A DNA stretch of 64,000 nucleotides from Cognatishimia maritima. Its GTDB lineage: Bacteria > Pseudomonadota > Alphaproteobacteria > Rhodobacterales > Rhodobacteraceae. The translations under genes and the position numbers were made by a program. The stretch is taken from contig NZ_FQWM01000001.1 in assembly GCF_900129685.1 (NCBI RefSeq), positions 682,001-746,000 on the forward strand. The letters run 5' to 3'. The notes beneath the pieces are model-generated. The model was given only the letters and a program-made list of their open reading frames with translations, was not told where the DNA came from and made no database searches. Below, piece after piece: positions 8,342 through 16,735 of the stretch. Position 1 is the first letter of the stretch. Each line of letters starts with the position of its first letter.

Positions 8342-8357
8342 GGGTAAAATTTACCCA
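8341..8357. promoter_or_regulatory. perfect 8+1+8 palindrome, probable Lrp-type operator
   Basis: TGGGTAAA (8341-8348) and TTTACCCA (8350-8357) are exact reverse complements around one A. It lies between the divergent phhA and Lrp/AsnC-family genes, overlapping the presumed transcription start of the regulator. Lrp/AsnC proteins bind such A/T-centred dyads. Confidence 0.6.
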
Positions 8358-8384
8358 CACATCACCTCCTGAGGGGAAAATTCC

Positions 8385-8843
8385 GTGAAACTCGAAGGTA
8401 AAGACAAGGAAATCCTGCGTGTTTTGCAAAAAGACGGCAAGATCAGCCTACAAGCTTTGGCTGAGGCGGTGAACCTGTCGACCTCTCCCTGTTGGCGGCG
8501 GGTCAAGCGGCTGGAGGAAAGCGGTTTGATAGACCGCTATGCCGCCATTCTGAACCCCCGCAAATTGGGCTTGCACGCGCAGGCCTACATGCATGTCTCG
8601 CTTCTGGATCACACCGAGGCCACGATTGAAGCCTTCGACCGCTTTGTGCAGACCGAAGATCAGATCACCGAATGCTGCTCGATCACCGGATCAAACGACT
8701 ACATGCTGAAGGTCGTCGCCGAAGGGCCCGAAGCGTTGGAGACCTTCATTATGAAACGCGTGCTGCGATTGGGTATTGTGCGCTCATCGCACACAAACTT
8801 CGTCCTGCGCCGCACGAAATCCAGCACCGCCCTGCCCGTCTAA
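8385..8843 (+). CDS. Lrp/AsnC-family transcriptional regulator (putative phh regulator)
   Basis: A 152-residue regulator with an N-terminal AsnC-type helix-turn-helix (about residues 4-62; ILRVLQKDGKISLQALAEAVNLS) and a C-terminal RAM effector domain. The start is GTG 8385 with GAGGGG nine bases upstream. It is divergent from phhA-phhB, an arrangement in which such regulators usually sense an aromatic amino acid and activate the hydroxylase operon. That link is inferred from position and from the palindrome in the shared promoter region. Confidence 0.93.
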   Translation: MKLEGKDKEILRVLQKDGKISLQALAEAVNLSTSPCWRRVKRLEESGLIDRYAAILNPRKLGLHAQAYMHVSLLDHTEATIEAFDRFVQTEDQITECCSITGSNDYMLKVVAEGPEALETFIMKRVLRLGIVRSSHTNFVLRRTKSSTALPV

Positions 8844-8921
8844 TCAAACCCTCAGGCGCTTGGCAAACTCTCCGAAGTCTGCTCTGCTGTCCGGGCGACA
8901 GAACCAAGGGAGGAACACGCG

Positions 8922-9302
8922 ATGAAACGCATGAAGGATTTTCTCGACGAAGCGAATGAAGTGGTGCCAAAGGCCACGCCCGAAGAAGGGATCGCCATTC
9001 ACGCCAAGGGTGACGCGGTGTTCATCGACGTGCGCGACAGCAACAGCCTGCGCGACAGCGGCACAATCGCCGGTGCCCTGCACATCCCGCGGGGCATGGT
9101 GGAACTCTCTGCGGACCCTGACACGCCATTTCACAAACCAGAACTGCAAAAAGACGCGCATCTTTGCCTTGTTTGCGGCGGCGGCGTCATGGCAGCGATG
9201 GCGGGTAAGACCCTGAAAGAAATGGGCTATACCAACGTCACCAACGTCGGTGGCATCAACGCTTGGAAAGAGGCTGGCGGTCCGACGGAAGATGTGGAGT
9301 AA
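8922..9302 (+). CDS. rhodanese-like domain protein
   Basis: A 126-residue single rhodanese domain. The motifs AVFIDVRDSNSLRDSGTIAGALHIPRG and a Cys in the active-site loop (LVCGGGVMAAMAG) are visible, so it can probably carry a persulfide, although the loop is CGGGVM rather than the classic CxxGxR. A strong AAGGGAGG precedes the ATG. It is first of three overlapping genes: its last 11 bases overlap the next frame. Confidence 0.88.
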   Translation: MKRMKDFLDEANEVVPKATPEEGIAIHAKGDAVFIDVRDSNSLRDSGTIAGALHIPRGMVELSADPDTPFHKPELQKDAHLCLVCGGGVMAAMAGKTLKEMGYTNVTNVGGINAWKEAGGPTEDVE

Positions 9303-9798
9303 CACCCCAAAAATTGCCGTGAAACTGCGCCGCATCTGCGGCGCGGTCTTGCTGTTACTGCTGGCGACACAGACCTCTGTCTTCGCAGGAGAATTGGATG
9401 GGAAGGTCTTCAAAGGATTGATAGGCCCCAGCGCCAACCCAGACTTGGAAGACAGCCTGCATTTTTCAGACGGGCATTTCTGGTCAGACATCTGCACGCG
9501 CTGTGGCTTTCAACCGGGTCCCTACCAAAGCAAGACAACTGAGGAAGGTACAACCTTTCAAGGTGTTCTGCAAAGCGACAGCCGTGGTCAGTTCACCTAC
9601 GATGGATTGATCCACCCTAACGGCAGCATCGATGTGACCATTAAATGGGAACGCAAACGCTGGTATTGGACCACGCGCCGCGAGATTGCTTTCCGGGGTC
9701 AATTACAAGATGCTCAACCGGCCTCCGCGCTGAAAGAAACGCTTGCGGCGATGCACCGTCAAAACCCCAATGAGAACCCGCTGTGCGCGCGCTTCTAG
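9292..9798 (+). CDS. secreted hypothetical protein
   Basis: A 168-residue protein that I do not recognise. The chosen start, ATG 9292, gives a signal peptide (basic KIAVKLRR, hydrophobic AVLLLLLATQTSVFA). The mature part contains SDICTRCGFQPGPY with two nearby cysteines and alternating polar beta-like segments (FQGVLQSDSRGQFTYDGLIHPNGSIDVTIKWERKRWYW). It overlaps the rhodanese gene by 11 bases and the following membrane protein by 16 bases, so all three are made from one transcript. A periplasmic role beside the membrane protein is likely, but the function is unknown. Confidence 0.7.
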   Translation: MWSNTPKIAVKLRRICGAVLLLLLATQTSVFAGELDGKVFKGLIGPSANPDLEDSLHFSDGHFWSDICTRCGFQPGPYQSKTTEEGTTFQGVLQSDSRGQFTYDGLIHPNGSIDVTIKWERKRWYWTTRREIAFRGQLQDAQPASALKETLAAMHRQNPNENPLCARF

Positions 9799-10436
9799 CA
9801 GGCATCTGGTCTAAGAGACGCGCATTGTTATTTTACGCGGCACTCTTGTTGATTGGCTGGATCATGGGCGAAGCGCTACACGACTTCGCAGTCCCGGAAA
9901 TGCGCCCGATGAATGAACCGCAGATTCACCGCATGGTCATGGTTGCGCTTGTGGTCTTCATTCTTGCGGCCGCGATCCCCTTTGTGCCGGGGGCAGAAAT
10001 TGGCTTTGCCCTGCTTTTTCTGTTTGGCGGCCAGGCGTCGCTTTTGGTCTTTCTTGGAATGACCGGCGCAATGCTACTGGCCTATGTGGTTGCGCGGATT
10101 GTTCCGGCCCATTTGATCAGCAATTTTGCCCTATGGCTCGGCCTGACCGGCACCGCGAAGTTGCTGTCGGACCGATCGACCAAAGGCGAAGCGTCGATCC
10201 AAAAGCTTACGAAAAATATGCAAGGTCGCTTGGGTAAGTTCGCGCTGAACAATCGGTATTTGCTGTTAATGCTATTGCTGAATACACCGGGCAACTCTCT
10301 TCTTGGTGGCGGCGGAGGGCTGGCATTTCTGGCAGGTTCGTCCGGCCTTTATCGCTTTGTGCCATTTGCGATCAGCGTGATGCTTGCCGTCGCGCCGGTG
10401 CCGTTGGCCTTTGCTTTGATGGATGGCGTTGGCTAA
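9783..10436 (+). CDS. integral membrane protein, VTT/TVP38-like
   Basis: A 217-residue polytopic protein starting at GTG 9783 inside the end of the previous gene. About five to six hydrophobic segments are visible (residues 14-32, 50-65, 70-105, 155-170, 175-215). The block PFVPGAEIGFALLFLFGG and the glycine-rich re-entrant-like LLGGGGGLAFLAG recall the VTT/DedA superfamily, but the signature is weak. It is the last gene of the rhodanese operon. A transport or scramblase-type role is a guess. Confidence 0.7.
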   Translation: MRALLAGIWSKRRALLFYAALLLIGWIMGEALHDFAVPEMRPMNEPQIHRMVMVALVVFILAAAIPFVPGAEIGFALLFLFGGQASLLVFLGMTGAMLLAYVVARIVPAHLISNFALWLGLTGTAKLLSDRSTKGEASIQKLTKNMQGRLGKFALNNRYLLLMLLLNTPGNSLLGGGGGLAFLAGSSGLYRFVPFAISVMLAVAPVPLAFALMDGVG

Positions 10437-10451
10437 CGCTTCCTAGGCGCC

Positions 10452-11150
10452 TCAGACATAGGGATTACGTTGGGGCCGCAGCGTGATCTCTGTGACACAG
10501 GCCGTATTGGGCAAGGAAATCGCGCCGTAAATCGCCTGCGCGATATCCTCGACTTGGATCATTTTGGCAGGGTCCTTGCCTTCATACCCATCACGGCTGG
10601 TATTCACAAAACCCGGATGCACGACAGTGACGCCAATGCCGTCTTCGCGGACATCCTCAAACAGAGCCTTGGCAAAACCCGCCTGCGCGTGGCGCAAGGC
10701 GCAATGGATGGCGTGGCGGGACCAGCCCAACCAAGACGTCGGGCCACAGATGTAAACCACAGACCCTTGTGTTTTTTGCAGTGCTGGCAGCACATAGGCC
10801 GTCAACCGGATCGTTGCGCGAAGCACGTCGTCTATGGATTGATCCCAATCCGCAAACCGTTCCGTTGAGACTTTGCCGTAGGTGAATTTTGCGGCGCAAT
10901 GCACGAAAGCGTCCAAACGCGGTTGCCCGAGCGCCCAATCTGCGAGGTTTGCCAATTCATCCATGTCCCCCATTTCGGCAAAGAAACACGTGGCTGATCC
11001 ACCAGCGGCTTGAATGGCGGCAACCGTCTGCTGCAGCCGGTCTTCATCTCTGCCGTGGGCCAAAATATGCCACCCCTCGCGCGCCAGCCGAATGGCCGTG
11101 CCCTGCCCTATGCCGCTTGACGCACCGGTGATAAGAGCTGTTTTTGGCAT
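10452..11150 (-). CDS. SDR-family protein lacking the catalytic Tyr and Lys
   Basis: A 232-residue Rossmann-fold short-chain dehydrogenase/reductase. The nucleotide-binding motif TGASSGIG is intact at residues 8-15, and the distal PGFVNT block is present. The active-site segment that should read YxxxK is HCALR (residues 149-153), and the Ser normally 13 residues before Tyr is Gly. It therefore probably binds NAD(P)(H) but cannot catalyse by the standard route. It may be a binding or regulatory protein, or a decaying enzyme. It faces the preceding operon tail to tail and is divergent from the sulfotransferase-like gene. Confidence 0.88.
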   Translation of the reverse strand: MPKTALITGASSGIGQGTAIRLAREGWHILAHGRDEDRLQQTVAAIQAAGGSATCFFAEMGDMDELANLADWALGQPRLDAFVHCAAKFTYGKVSTERFADWDQSIDDVLRATIRLTAYVLPALQKTQGSVVYICGPTSWLGWSRHAIHCALRHAQAGFAKALFEDVREDGIGVTVVHPGFVNTSRDGYEGKDPAKMIQVEDIAQAIYGAISLPNTACVTEITLRPQRNPYV

Positions 11151-11292
11151 ATCTGGGACCTCCGCATTTGCGCCCTTAGTTTAGCACAGACTCCGCCAAC
11201 ACCACATCCTTTGCCCGGCAACACCCAGCGCCCCTTTGACAGCGGCAATGGTCCAAGCAATAGTCAGGGCAACACAGACGCAGGCTAAGACG

Positions 11293-11904
11293 GTGCAAAT
11301 TTACTTCAAACAAAACTTGGCATTTCTGGCAGTTCCCAAAACCGGCACAACCGCCTACGAAATGGCGCTGCGTGGTGAGGCCGACATCATCTTTGCCAAA
11401 CGCCGCAAGCATATGACAGCCGGGCAATTTCAGCGTCGCATGATGCCGTTTCTAAAAGGGTTCTATGATCTGGAACCCGAACGCATGGCGATCATGCGCG
11501 ACCCGATTGAACAGATCCGCAGTTGGTATCGCTATCGCACGGACCCCAAACGCAATAGCCGCACCGAAGGGCTGAGTTTTGACGAATTTGTCTTGGCAAC
11601 AATGCAAGATCCAGAGCCGCCCCTTGCGGCCATTGGCAGCCAATACGGATTTCTGACCATGGCCGACGGCCACCAACCGCTTGAACATCTTTTTGCCTAT
11701 GGACATCAAAACCTTATTCGCGGCTGGCTCTCTGACCGGTTTGGAAAAGATTTGAAGTTCCCGGAAAAAAACGTCTCACCAGACCGTCCAGCGCCGCTTT
11801 CGCCCAAGGTTGAACATCGTCTTCGACAGGCGCGCGCAGCGGAATTTGAACTGTATGATCGGATTTTGCAGGCCGGAGGCCATCTAAATCCAAATAAGCG
11901 CTAA
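11293..11904 (+). CDS. sulfotransferase-family-like protein
   Basis: A 203-residue protein whose N-terminus carries the 5'-phosphosulfate loop pattern [16 protein letters not shown], followed by [16 protein letters not shown], the 3'-phosphate-binding arrangement of PAPS-dependent sulfotransferases. The acceptor is unknown. The start is uncertain: GTG 11293 places the loop at the family-typical distance from the N-terminus, while an in-frame ATG at 11236 is possible. No strong ribosome-binding site distinguishes them. It precedes rplY but is 119 bases away and probably separate. Confidence 0.78.
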   Translation: MQIYFKQNLAFLAVPKTGTTAYEMALRGEADIIFAKRRKHMTAGQFQRRMMPFLKGFYDLEPERMAIMRDPIEQIRSWYRYRTDPKRNSRTEGLSFDEFVLATMQDPEPPLAAIGSQYGFLTMADGHQPLEHLFAYGHQNLIRGWLSDRFGKDLKFPEKNVSPDRPAPLSPKVEHRLRQARAAEFELYDRILQAGGHLNPNKR

Positions 11905-12023
11905 AATCACAGCAAATTCACGATTTTCGGACTTTCCACACATTTGATTCTGCGCTATGGGCCGGGCTTCACGCGGGGTTACAGCCTTGGAGGAACCCTG
12001 CCCTAACATATTGGAGAATTCAA

Positions 12024-12683
12024 ATGGCTGGACAGATCCCTGATCTTCACGCCGAGGTCCGTACGGGGACAGGCAAGGGCGCCGCTCGTCAAGCACGTCG
12101 CGATGGTATGGTTCCTGGTGTTGTATACGGCGGTGACGCTGACCCACTGGCAATCAATATTCCTTTCAATGTTCTGTTGAAGAAACTGAAAGATGGCCGC
12201 TTCCTGTCGACGCTTTTCAACCTGAAAGTTGAAGGCCAAGAAGACGTGCGTGTGATCTGCCGGAACGTGCAGCGCCACGTGGTCAAAGACCTGCCAACGC
12301 ACCTCGACCTGCTGCGTCTGAAACGGACGTCTAAGATCAACCTCTTTATTCCGGTTGAGTTCATCAACGAAGAAGACGCCCCAGGCATCAAAAAGGGTGG
12401 CGTTCTGACTGTTGTTCGTAACGAAGTCGAGCTGAACGTGACCGCAGGCGATATCCCAGAGAAAATCGTTGTGGACATGGCCGGTGCAGAAGTGGGCGAC
12501 ACGTTCACCATCTCTGGTGTTGAACTGCCAGCAGGCGCAAAACCAACCATCGACCGCGATTTCGTGATCGGCAACCTGTCCGCGCCATCCGCGCTGCGTT
12601 CTGAAGACGACGAAGAAGAGGTCGATCCAGAAGCAGTCGAAGTGATCGAAGGCGCTTCTGAGGACGCTGCGGCAGAGGAATAA
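12024..12683 (+). CDS. rplY: 50S ribosomal protein L25/general stress protein Ctc
   Basis: A 219-residue two-domain L25 (Ctc/TL5 type) that binds 5S rRNA. The N-terminal domain (about 1-95; [25 protein letters not shown]) is followed by the beta-rich C-terminal domain and an acidic tail ([18 protein letters not shown]). GGAG lies upstream of the ATG. In related genomes pth follows directly; here a terminator and three reversed genes separate the two. Confidence 0.97.
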   Translation: MAGQIPDLHAEVRTGTGKGAARQARRDGMVPGVVYGGDADPLAINIPFNVLLKKLKDGRFLSTLFNLKVEGQEDVRVICRNVQRHVVKDLPTHLDLLRLKRTSKINLFIPVEFINEEDAPGIKKGGVLTVVRNEVELNVTAGDIPEKIVVDMAGAEVGDTFTISGVELPAGAKPTIDRDFVIGNLSAPSALRSEDDEEEVDPEAVEVIEGASEDAAAEE

Positions 12684-12715
12684 TCCTCCGCGCGCTCCCT
12701 TAGTGGACCAAATAG

Positions 12716-12747
12716 AAACGCGGCCCTGATTTGGGGCCGCGTTTTTT
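12716..12747 (+). terminator. Rho-independent terminator after rplY
   Basis: AAACGCGGCCC (12716-12726) pairs with GGGCCGCGTTT (12734-12744) around a 7-base loop and runs into a six-T tract. Confidence 0.9.
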
Positions 12748-12822
12748 GTTGGTGAGAGCGCATTCGCCGTGGATTTCAGGTGCCCGCGTTGACTTACCTC
12801 GACTTTTCGACGCGCAAGCGCC

Positions 12823-13314
12823 TTAAACAAATTGAAACACGCCTGTGTCCCTGTAAGCTTTCCAATGGAAAAAAGTTGGATACTCGGTCTGCACAAACTC
12901 CTTGCGGCAAATTTCATCAAAGCGTGCAAAGCGAATTTCAGAGACTTCTGAGAAATCGGGAGCATAGTCGGCATTGACGAGATAACCATGCGCTAACAAC
13001 GAAATGTTCTGCACAATATCCCCGTTTGGATACGTGTGACGCTCTGAAATCGGGTCCGAAGACAATCCGAAAGCTGTTGTGTCCCTCAATTTAGCACGCG
13101 CTTCTTCCCAAGCCTCGCGATGAACCACATCCAACAAACTTTCACCGACTTCCATGGAACCGCCCGGCAATCCCCAATCTCCGCTGTCAGTCCGTCGAAT
13201 GATAAGAAACTTTCCTTCATTATTCTCGATAAGAACCCGCGCTCCGATTGCTAACAAAGTCTGAGAACCGACTTTAGCTCGAAGCCTTCCAAGATAGCTT
13301 TCTGAAAAATGCAT
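12823..13314 (-). CDS. NUDIX hydrolase
   Basis: A 163-residue NUDIX-fold pyrophosphohydrolase. The Nudix box spans residues 51-73 (GGSMEVGESLLDVVHREAWEEA), with the metal-binding REAWEE glutamates present. ALLAIGARVLIENNEGKFLIIRR and DWGLPGG are also typical. Base composition is visibly lower in G+C than the flanking rplY and pth, suggesting transfer. It is one of three minus-strand genes placed between rplY and pth. The substrate (nucleoside diphosphate derivative) is unknown. Confidence 0.93.
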   Translation of the reverse strand: MHFSESYLGRLRAKVGSQTLLAIGARVLIENNEGKFLIIRRTDSGDWGLPGGSMEVGESLLDVVHREAWEEARAKLRDTTAFGLSSDPISERHTYPNGDIVQNISLLAHGYLVNADYAPDFSEVSEIRFARFDEICRKEFVQTEYPTFFHWKAYRDTGVFQFV

Positions 13315-13381
13315 GTAAGAACCCGCAAGGTGAAATAACGAATACTAACAAAACTTCGTTCTTTGACCACGGTTTTGCAGT

Positions 13382-13810
13382 TTAGCTCACTTCAATTTTT
13401 CTCAACCCAAGGGATTGGAAAAACCGCAGCAGATACCCATCGGGATCAGCGACAACAAACTGCCGATTGCCCGCTTCGCTGTCTCCCACGCGGTACCATT
13501 TGTCTTCTGGTGGAAGGAACAAGGCAATGCCGTGGCGCTCAAGCGCCCCTACCAACGGCGCGATGGTCGCAACTTCGATCTGAACGTTCAACCCACGCCC
13601 AAAGGGGTATCCTTCCGGCGCATGACCATCGTCAAATGTGCGTCCCCGTCCGATCTGATCGATCATCAATTCCGCGCCCTCTCGCCGTAGATAGGCAAAC
13701 CCCTCTTCCGGGCGGTCGTAGACGCATTCAAAGCCCAGAACATCGCAGTAGAACGCTTTGGAGCGCGCATAATCGCTGACTGCAAACTCCGGGACAAGTG
13801 CATTCCCCAT
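13382..13810 (-). CDS. VOC-family (glyoxalase/bleomycin-resistance-like) protein
   Basis: A 142-residue protein with the paired beta-alpha-beta-beta-beta pattern of bleomycin-resistance-type VOC proteins (LVPEFAVSDYARSKAFYCDVLGFECVYDRPEEGFAYLRREG; C-terminal RQFVVADPDGYLLRFFQSLG). The conserved Glu/His positions of glyoxalases are only partly evident (FVVADPDGYLLRF), so drug binding rather than metal catalysis is plausible. The start is ATG 13810; a second in-frame ATG 12 bases upstream is possible. It lies in the three-gene insert between rplY and pth. Confidence 0.86.
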   Translation of the reverse strand: MGNALVPEFAVSDYARSKAFYCDVLGFECVYDRPEEGFAYLRREGAELMIDQIGRGRTFDDGHAPEGYPFGRGLNVQIEVATIAPLVGALERHGIALFLPPEDKWYRVGDSEAGNRQFVVADPDGYLLRFFQSLGLRKIEVS

Positions 13811-13836
13811 GGTTAAACCCACTTTCCAAAAAGTTC

Positions 13837-14508
13837 CTAAACCCGCATGAACCCCAAGGTGCGGCCATGGGAGGTCGCGGGATCATAGGTCAGACCCGAG
13901 GCCGACATACAATCCACTATTTCTTTGATGGTTCTGGTTTTGTATTTCTTTGGGTGCAATTCCAACACAACGAATTTCACAAATCGCGGCCAGGGCTTTT
14001 TGAACAGCTCCGCCTCTGCGCCCTCGACATCCAGCATGACAAAACGCGGACGGATGGTCAGCAACAGAGGGCGCAGACGCAGCGCTGGAACCGGCACCAT
14101 GTCATCATGCGTCACGCCATTCGGCAGTGTTGCCCCGCCCCAAAAGAGGCTCCCGGCACGGAAATTCACCGTCTCTTCGTGGTGGCCATTGCCAACCAGC
14201 GCCCCATGCATCACCTGCACGGCCTTACAGCCATTGCGCGCCAGATTGGCTTGCAGCGGTGCCAACATCTGGGGGTTGGCTTCGACGCTGACAACATGTT
14301 CGGCCCCTGCCAGATTGGCGCAGATCGCACTGACGTAACCAAGCCCCGCACCGACCTCTAGAACTCGCATTCCGGGTTTGATCCGCATGCGGGCAGCATG
14401 GCTTTCGCTGCCTTCATAGTCACCGCTGGCAACTTTATGTTCAATTGCCGTGCCAAGCAGCCAGTCGGGCAGTTCAATCTCGATATCGTCGATGGAGAAT
14501 ACGCGCAT
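13837..14508 (-). CDS. FkbM-family SAM-dependent methyltransferase
   Basis: A 223-residue methyltransferase. The SAM-binding motif I is VLEVGAGLGYVSAICA, motif II is VVSVEANPQMLAPLQANLARNG, and MLDVEGAEAELFKK is the FkbM signature. The start is ATG 14508, six bases after AGAGG; in-frame ATGs at 14529 and 14556 are less well placed. The substrate is unknown; FkbM enzymes methylate hydroxyls on polyketides, sugars or lipids. It is divergent from pth. Confidence 0.9.
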   Translation of the reverse strand: MRVFSIDDIEIELPDWLLGTAIEHKVASGDYEGSESHAARMRIKPGMRVLEVGAGLGYVSAICANLAGAEHVVSVEANPQMLAPLQANLARNGCKAVQVMHGALVGNGHHEETVNFRAGSLFWGGATLPNGVTHDDMVPVPALRLRPLLLTIRPRFVMLDVEGAEAELFKKPWPRFVKFVVLELHPKKYKTRTIKEIVDCMSASGLTYDPATSHGRTLGFMRV

Positions 14509-14649
14509 CTCGGCCTCTTTTGGGGGCATTCTGTTGCCATCCGTGACGGCGCGCAACCGCTAATGAAGATTGAACAATTCCTCTCTGCCGCCTAGGGTCA
14601 GCGCAAAGACGACGCCCTACACGACGGGGCTGGAAAAGGACGGACGAAG

Positions 14650-15324
14650 ATGAAACTTTTCGTGGGGCTTGGCAATCCCGGGCCAAAATACGCGGGCAAT
14701 CGCCACAATATCGGCTTTATGGCGCTGGATCGTCTGGCCGAGGACCACGGCTTTGCCCCTTGGCGCAAAAAGTTTCAGGCGCAGGTGAGTGAGGGCAAAC
14801 TGGGGTCCGAGAAAGTCGTCCTGCTGAAGCCAGAGACCTTTATGAACCTGTCGGGCCAATCGGTGGGCGAGGCCATGCGGTTTTACAAACTTGAAAGCAC
14901 CGATGTCACCGTATTTCACGATGAATTGGATCTTGCACCGGGCAAATGCCGCGTCAAGTCAGGCGGCGGGCATGCGGGCCACAATGGTCTGCGGTCCATC
15001 CACCAACATATCGGTCCGCACTATGACCGTGTGCGGCTGGGCATCGGCCATCCCGGCCATAAGGATGCTGTCGCGGGCTACGTGCTGCGGGATTTTTCGA
15101 AGGCCGACGGGGAGTGGCTCGACGACCTGATCCGTGGTATCTCTGACGGGGCTGTCCATCTTGCCGAAGGTGACGCGGGCAAGTTTATGAACGCTGTCGT
15201 CCTGCGCGTCGCCCCGCCGCGGTCCTCAACCAGCCAGCCCAAGGCAAAGGCCACAAAAGCGCCAGAGCCAGAACCAACCGATGACCGCACGCCAATGCAA
15301 AAGCTGATGGATAAGTTTCGCTAA
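14650..15324 (+). CDS. pth: peptidyl-tRNA hydrolase
   Basis: A 224-residue cytoplasmic enzyme that frees tRNA from stalled peptidyl-tRNA. The start LFVGLGNPGPKYAGNRHNIGF holds the catalytic His20-type residue. KPETFMNLSG and FHDELDLAPGKCRVK with the catalytic Asp, and GGHAGHNGLRSI, are all present. Beyond about residue 185 there is a Pro/Ala/Lys-rich tail ending in PMQKLMDKFR, common in alphaproteobacterial Pth. AAAGGACGG precedes the ATG. Confidence 0.97.
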   Translation: MKLFVGLGNPGPKYAGNRHNIGFMALDRLAEDHGFAPWRKKFQAQVSEGKLGSEKVVLLKPETFMNLSGQSVGEAMRFYKLESTDVTVFHDELDLAPGKCRVKSGGGHAGHNGLRSIHQHIGPHYDRVRLGIGHPGHKDAVAGYVLRDFSKADGEWLDDLIRGISDGAVHLAEGDAGKFMNAVVLRVAPPRSSTSQPKAKATKAPEPEPTDDRTPMQKLMDKFR

Positions 15325-15352
15325 CGCCCACCCCCACCAAAGGCGACCGACA

Positions 15353-15724
15353 ATGCAGAAAGACCCCGAAATCAATGTTTTAGGTGACAAATTGGAAGCC
15401 TGTTCGACCGACCCGGTGACCGGGTTTTTCCGCGACGGGCATTGCAATACCTGCGACGCAGATACAGGCAGCCATACGGTCTGTGCGGTGATGACGGCGG
15501 AATTTCTAGCGTTCTCGAAATATGTAGGCAATGACCTGTCGACCCCGCGCCCTGACTTTGGGTTTGCCGGTCTAAAACCCGGCGACCGCTGGTGCCTCTG
15601 CGCCGCGCGTTTCCTACAGGCCCATGATGAAGGCTGCGCGCCCAAGGTGCATTTGGTGGCCACCCATGGGCGTGCGCTCGAAATCGTGCCCCTGCGCGTC
15701 TTGCAAGAACATTCAGCCACCTAA
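15353..15724 (+). CDS. DUF2237-family protein
   Basis: A 123-residue conserved protein of unknown function. The family blocks are clear: INVLGDKLEACSTDPVTGFFRDGHC, GSHTVCAVMTAEFLAFSKYVGNDLSTP, FAGLKPGDRWCLCAARFLQA, VHLVATHGRALEIVPL. Several conserved cysteines could bind a metal. It starts 28 bases after pth, so it may share that transcript, and it overlaps the end of the convergent LuxR-type gene by four bases. Confidence 0.9.
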   Translation: MQKDPEINVLGDKLEACSTDPVTGFFRDGHCNTCDADTGSHTVCAVMTAEFLAFSKYVGNDLSTPRPDFGFAGLKPGDRWCLCAARFLQAHDEGCAPKVHLVATHGRALEIVPLRVLQEHSAT

Positions 15725-16200
15725 TCCTGCATTAGGTCTTCGACAAAAAGGCTCAGCAATTGGGTGCGCCCACTGACCCCTGCCTTGCGATAGATCGCAT
15801 TGCTTTGGGCCTTGACTGTGCCTTCTGATGTTTCCCGGACCGAGGCGATCTCTGCCAAGCTAAGGCCTTTGATCGAATACAGCGCCACATCGCGTTCTGC
15901 GTTTGTCAGGCCCCAAGCCTCGAATTTTTCGTCCAAATGGTCGCGGAAGGTCGATTGCAGCACGCGCAGGCTTTCTTCGGCTTTGGCTCGCATCCGCATG
16001 GCATTGCGCAAAGCATTGATGGCAAAGATCGTGCCCAAAAGCAGCCCAACAGCCGCTCCGATTTCAAGCATCTCGCGCAATTGCCAACTGATCGGGACAG
16101 AACGTGTTCCGAAAACTGTGAAGAAAATATCAGAGACAAAGAAAAGCGCGCAGGCGATCTGAATGAAAATCAGCGCAAATAGAATAGCGTTGTTGGTCAA
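15721..16200 (-). CDS. membrane-anchored LuxR-type (GerE) transcriptional regulator
   Basis: A 159-residue protein with two predicted transmembrane helices (about residues 5-29 and 45-64), a charged, likely coiled linker (NAMRMRAKAEESLRVLQSTFRDHLDEKFE), and a C-terminal GerE-type helix-turn-helix (about 95-155; LTNAERDVALYSIKGLSLAEIASVRETSEGTVKAQSNAIYRKAG). There is no receiver or autoinducer domain, so a signal would have to come through the membrane segment. It is immediately downstream of two secreted acidic PepSY-like genes on the same strand, and may respond to or control them. That link is inferred. Confidence 0.9.
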   Translation of the reverse strand: MTNNAILFALIFIQIACALFFVSDIFFTVFGTRSVPISWQLREMLEIGAAVGLLLGTIFAINALRNAMRMRAKAEESLRVLQSTFRDHLDEKFEAWGLTNAERDVALYSIKGLSLAEIASVRETSEGTVKAQSNAIYRKAGVSGRTQLLSLFVEDLMQD

Positions 16201-16249
16201 AACGCGATCTCCGCAGCAAAGGCGACTACCAAAGATGGCTTAGGCACGT

Positions 16250-16621
16250 TCACGTGTCATCCTCTTCGTCATCGTCATCCTCTTCTTCGTCTTCTGCTTC
16301 CTCCTCGTCGTCCTCTGTTTCGTCCTCATCGTCTTCTTCTAGCGCGTCGTCCTCATCTTCATCGTCGGGAAACCAATCCTCATCGACCTTGATGTAGTCG
16401 CGCAGAACTTCACCGGTGCTGCGGTTAATGACGATCTCACGTTCTAGGTTGCCTTTTTCAGCCTCAATGCGAATGCGGCCAAGCCAAGTGCGTTCAGTTT
16501 CAAAGATTTCAAACCCTTCCGTCCGCAATTGGCTGATAATGCGATCGACATGAGGGTTGGCAAAGGCCGGTGTCGCCATGGCCAAAGCAAGTGCCGCTGC
16601 CCATAGATGCCGGTGTTTCAT
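16250..16621 (-). CDS. secreted PepSY-like protein with acidic C-terminal tail
   Basis: A 123-residue protein with a signal peptide cleaved near ATPAFA/NPH. A small PepSY-like domain follows (about residues 24-80; VDRIISQLRTEGFEIFETERTWLGRIRIEAEKGNLEREIVINRSTGEVLRDYI), then a tail of about 37 residues that is almost all Asp and Glu. PepSY domains are associated with inhibition or sensing in the periplasm. The tail should bind cations. It is a paralogue of the next gene upstream, 114 bases away. Function unknown. Confidence 0.85.
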   Translation of the reverse strand: MKHRHLWAAALALAMATPAFANPHVDRIISQLRTEGFEIFETERTWLGRIRIEAEKGNLEREIVINRSTGEVLRDYIKVDEDWFPDDEDEDDALEEDDEDETEDDEEEAEDEEEDDDDEEDDT

Positions 16622-16735
16622 GCTGTCTCCTTCAACGGCGCAGGCCAGCGGCGCTCGGGGGGCGTGCTGACCAGCATGAGGTTAATCAGGGCTTACATGG
16701 GGACGCAAGGCGAAGCCCTGCCCCATTACTGAAAT

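Noticed and set aside
16258-16345. Regular GAT/GAC/GAA triplet tract taken at first for a microsatellite or CRISPR-like repeat
   Set aside because: It is in frame with the acidic tail of the PepSY-like gene, has no spacers, and varies codon by codon.
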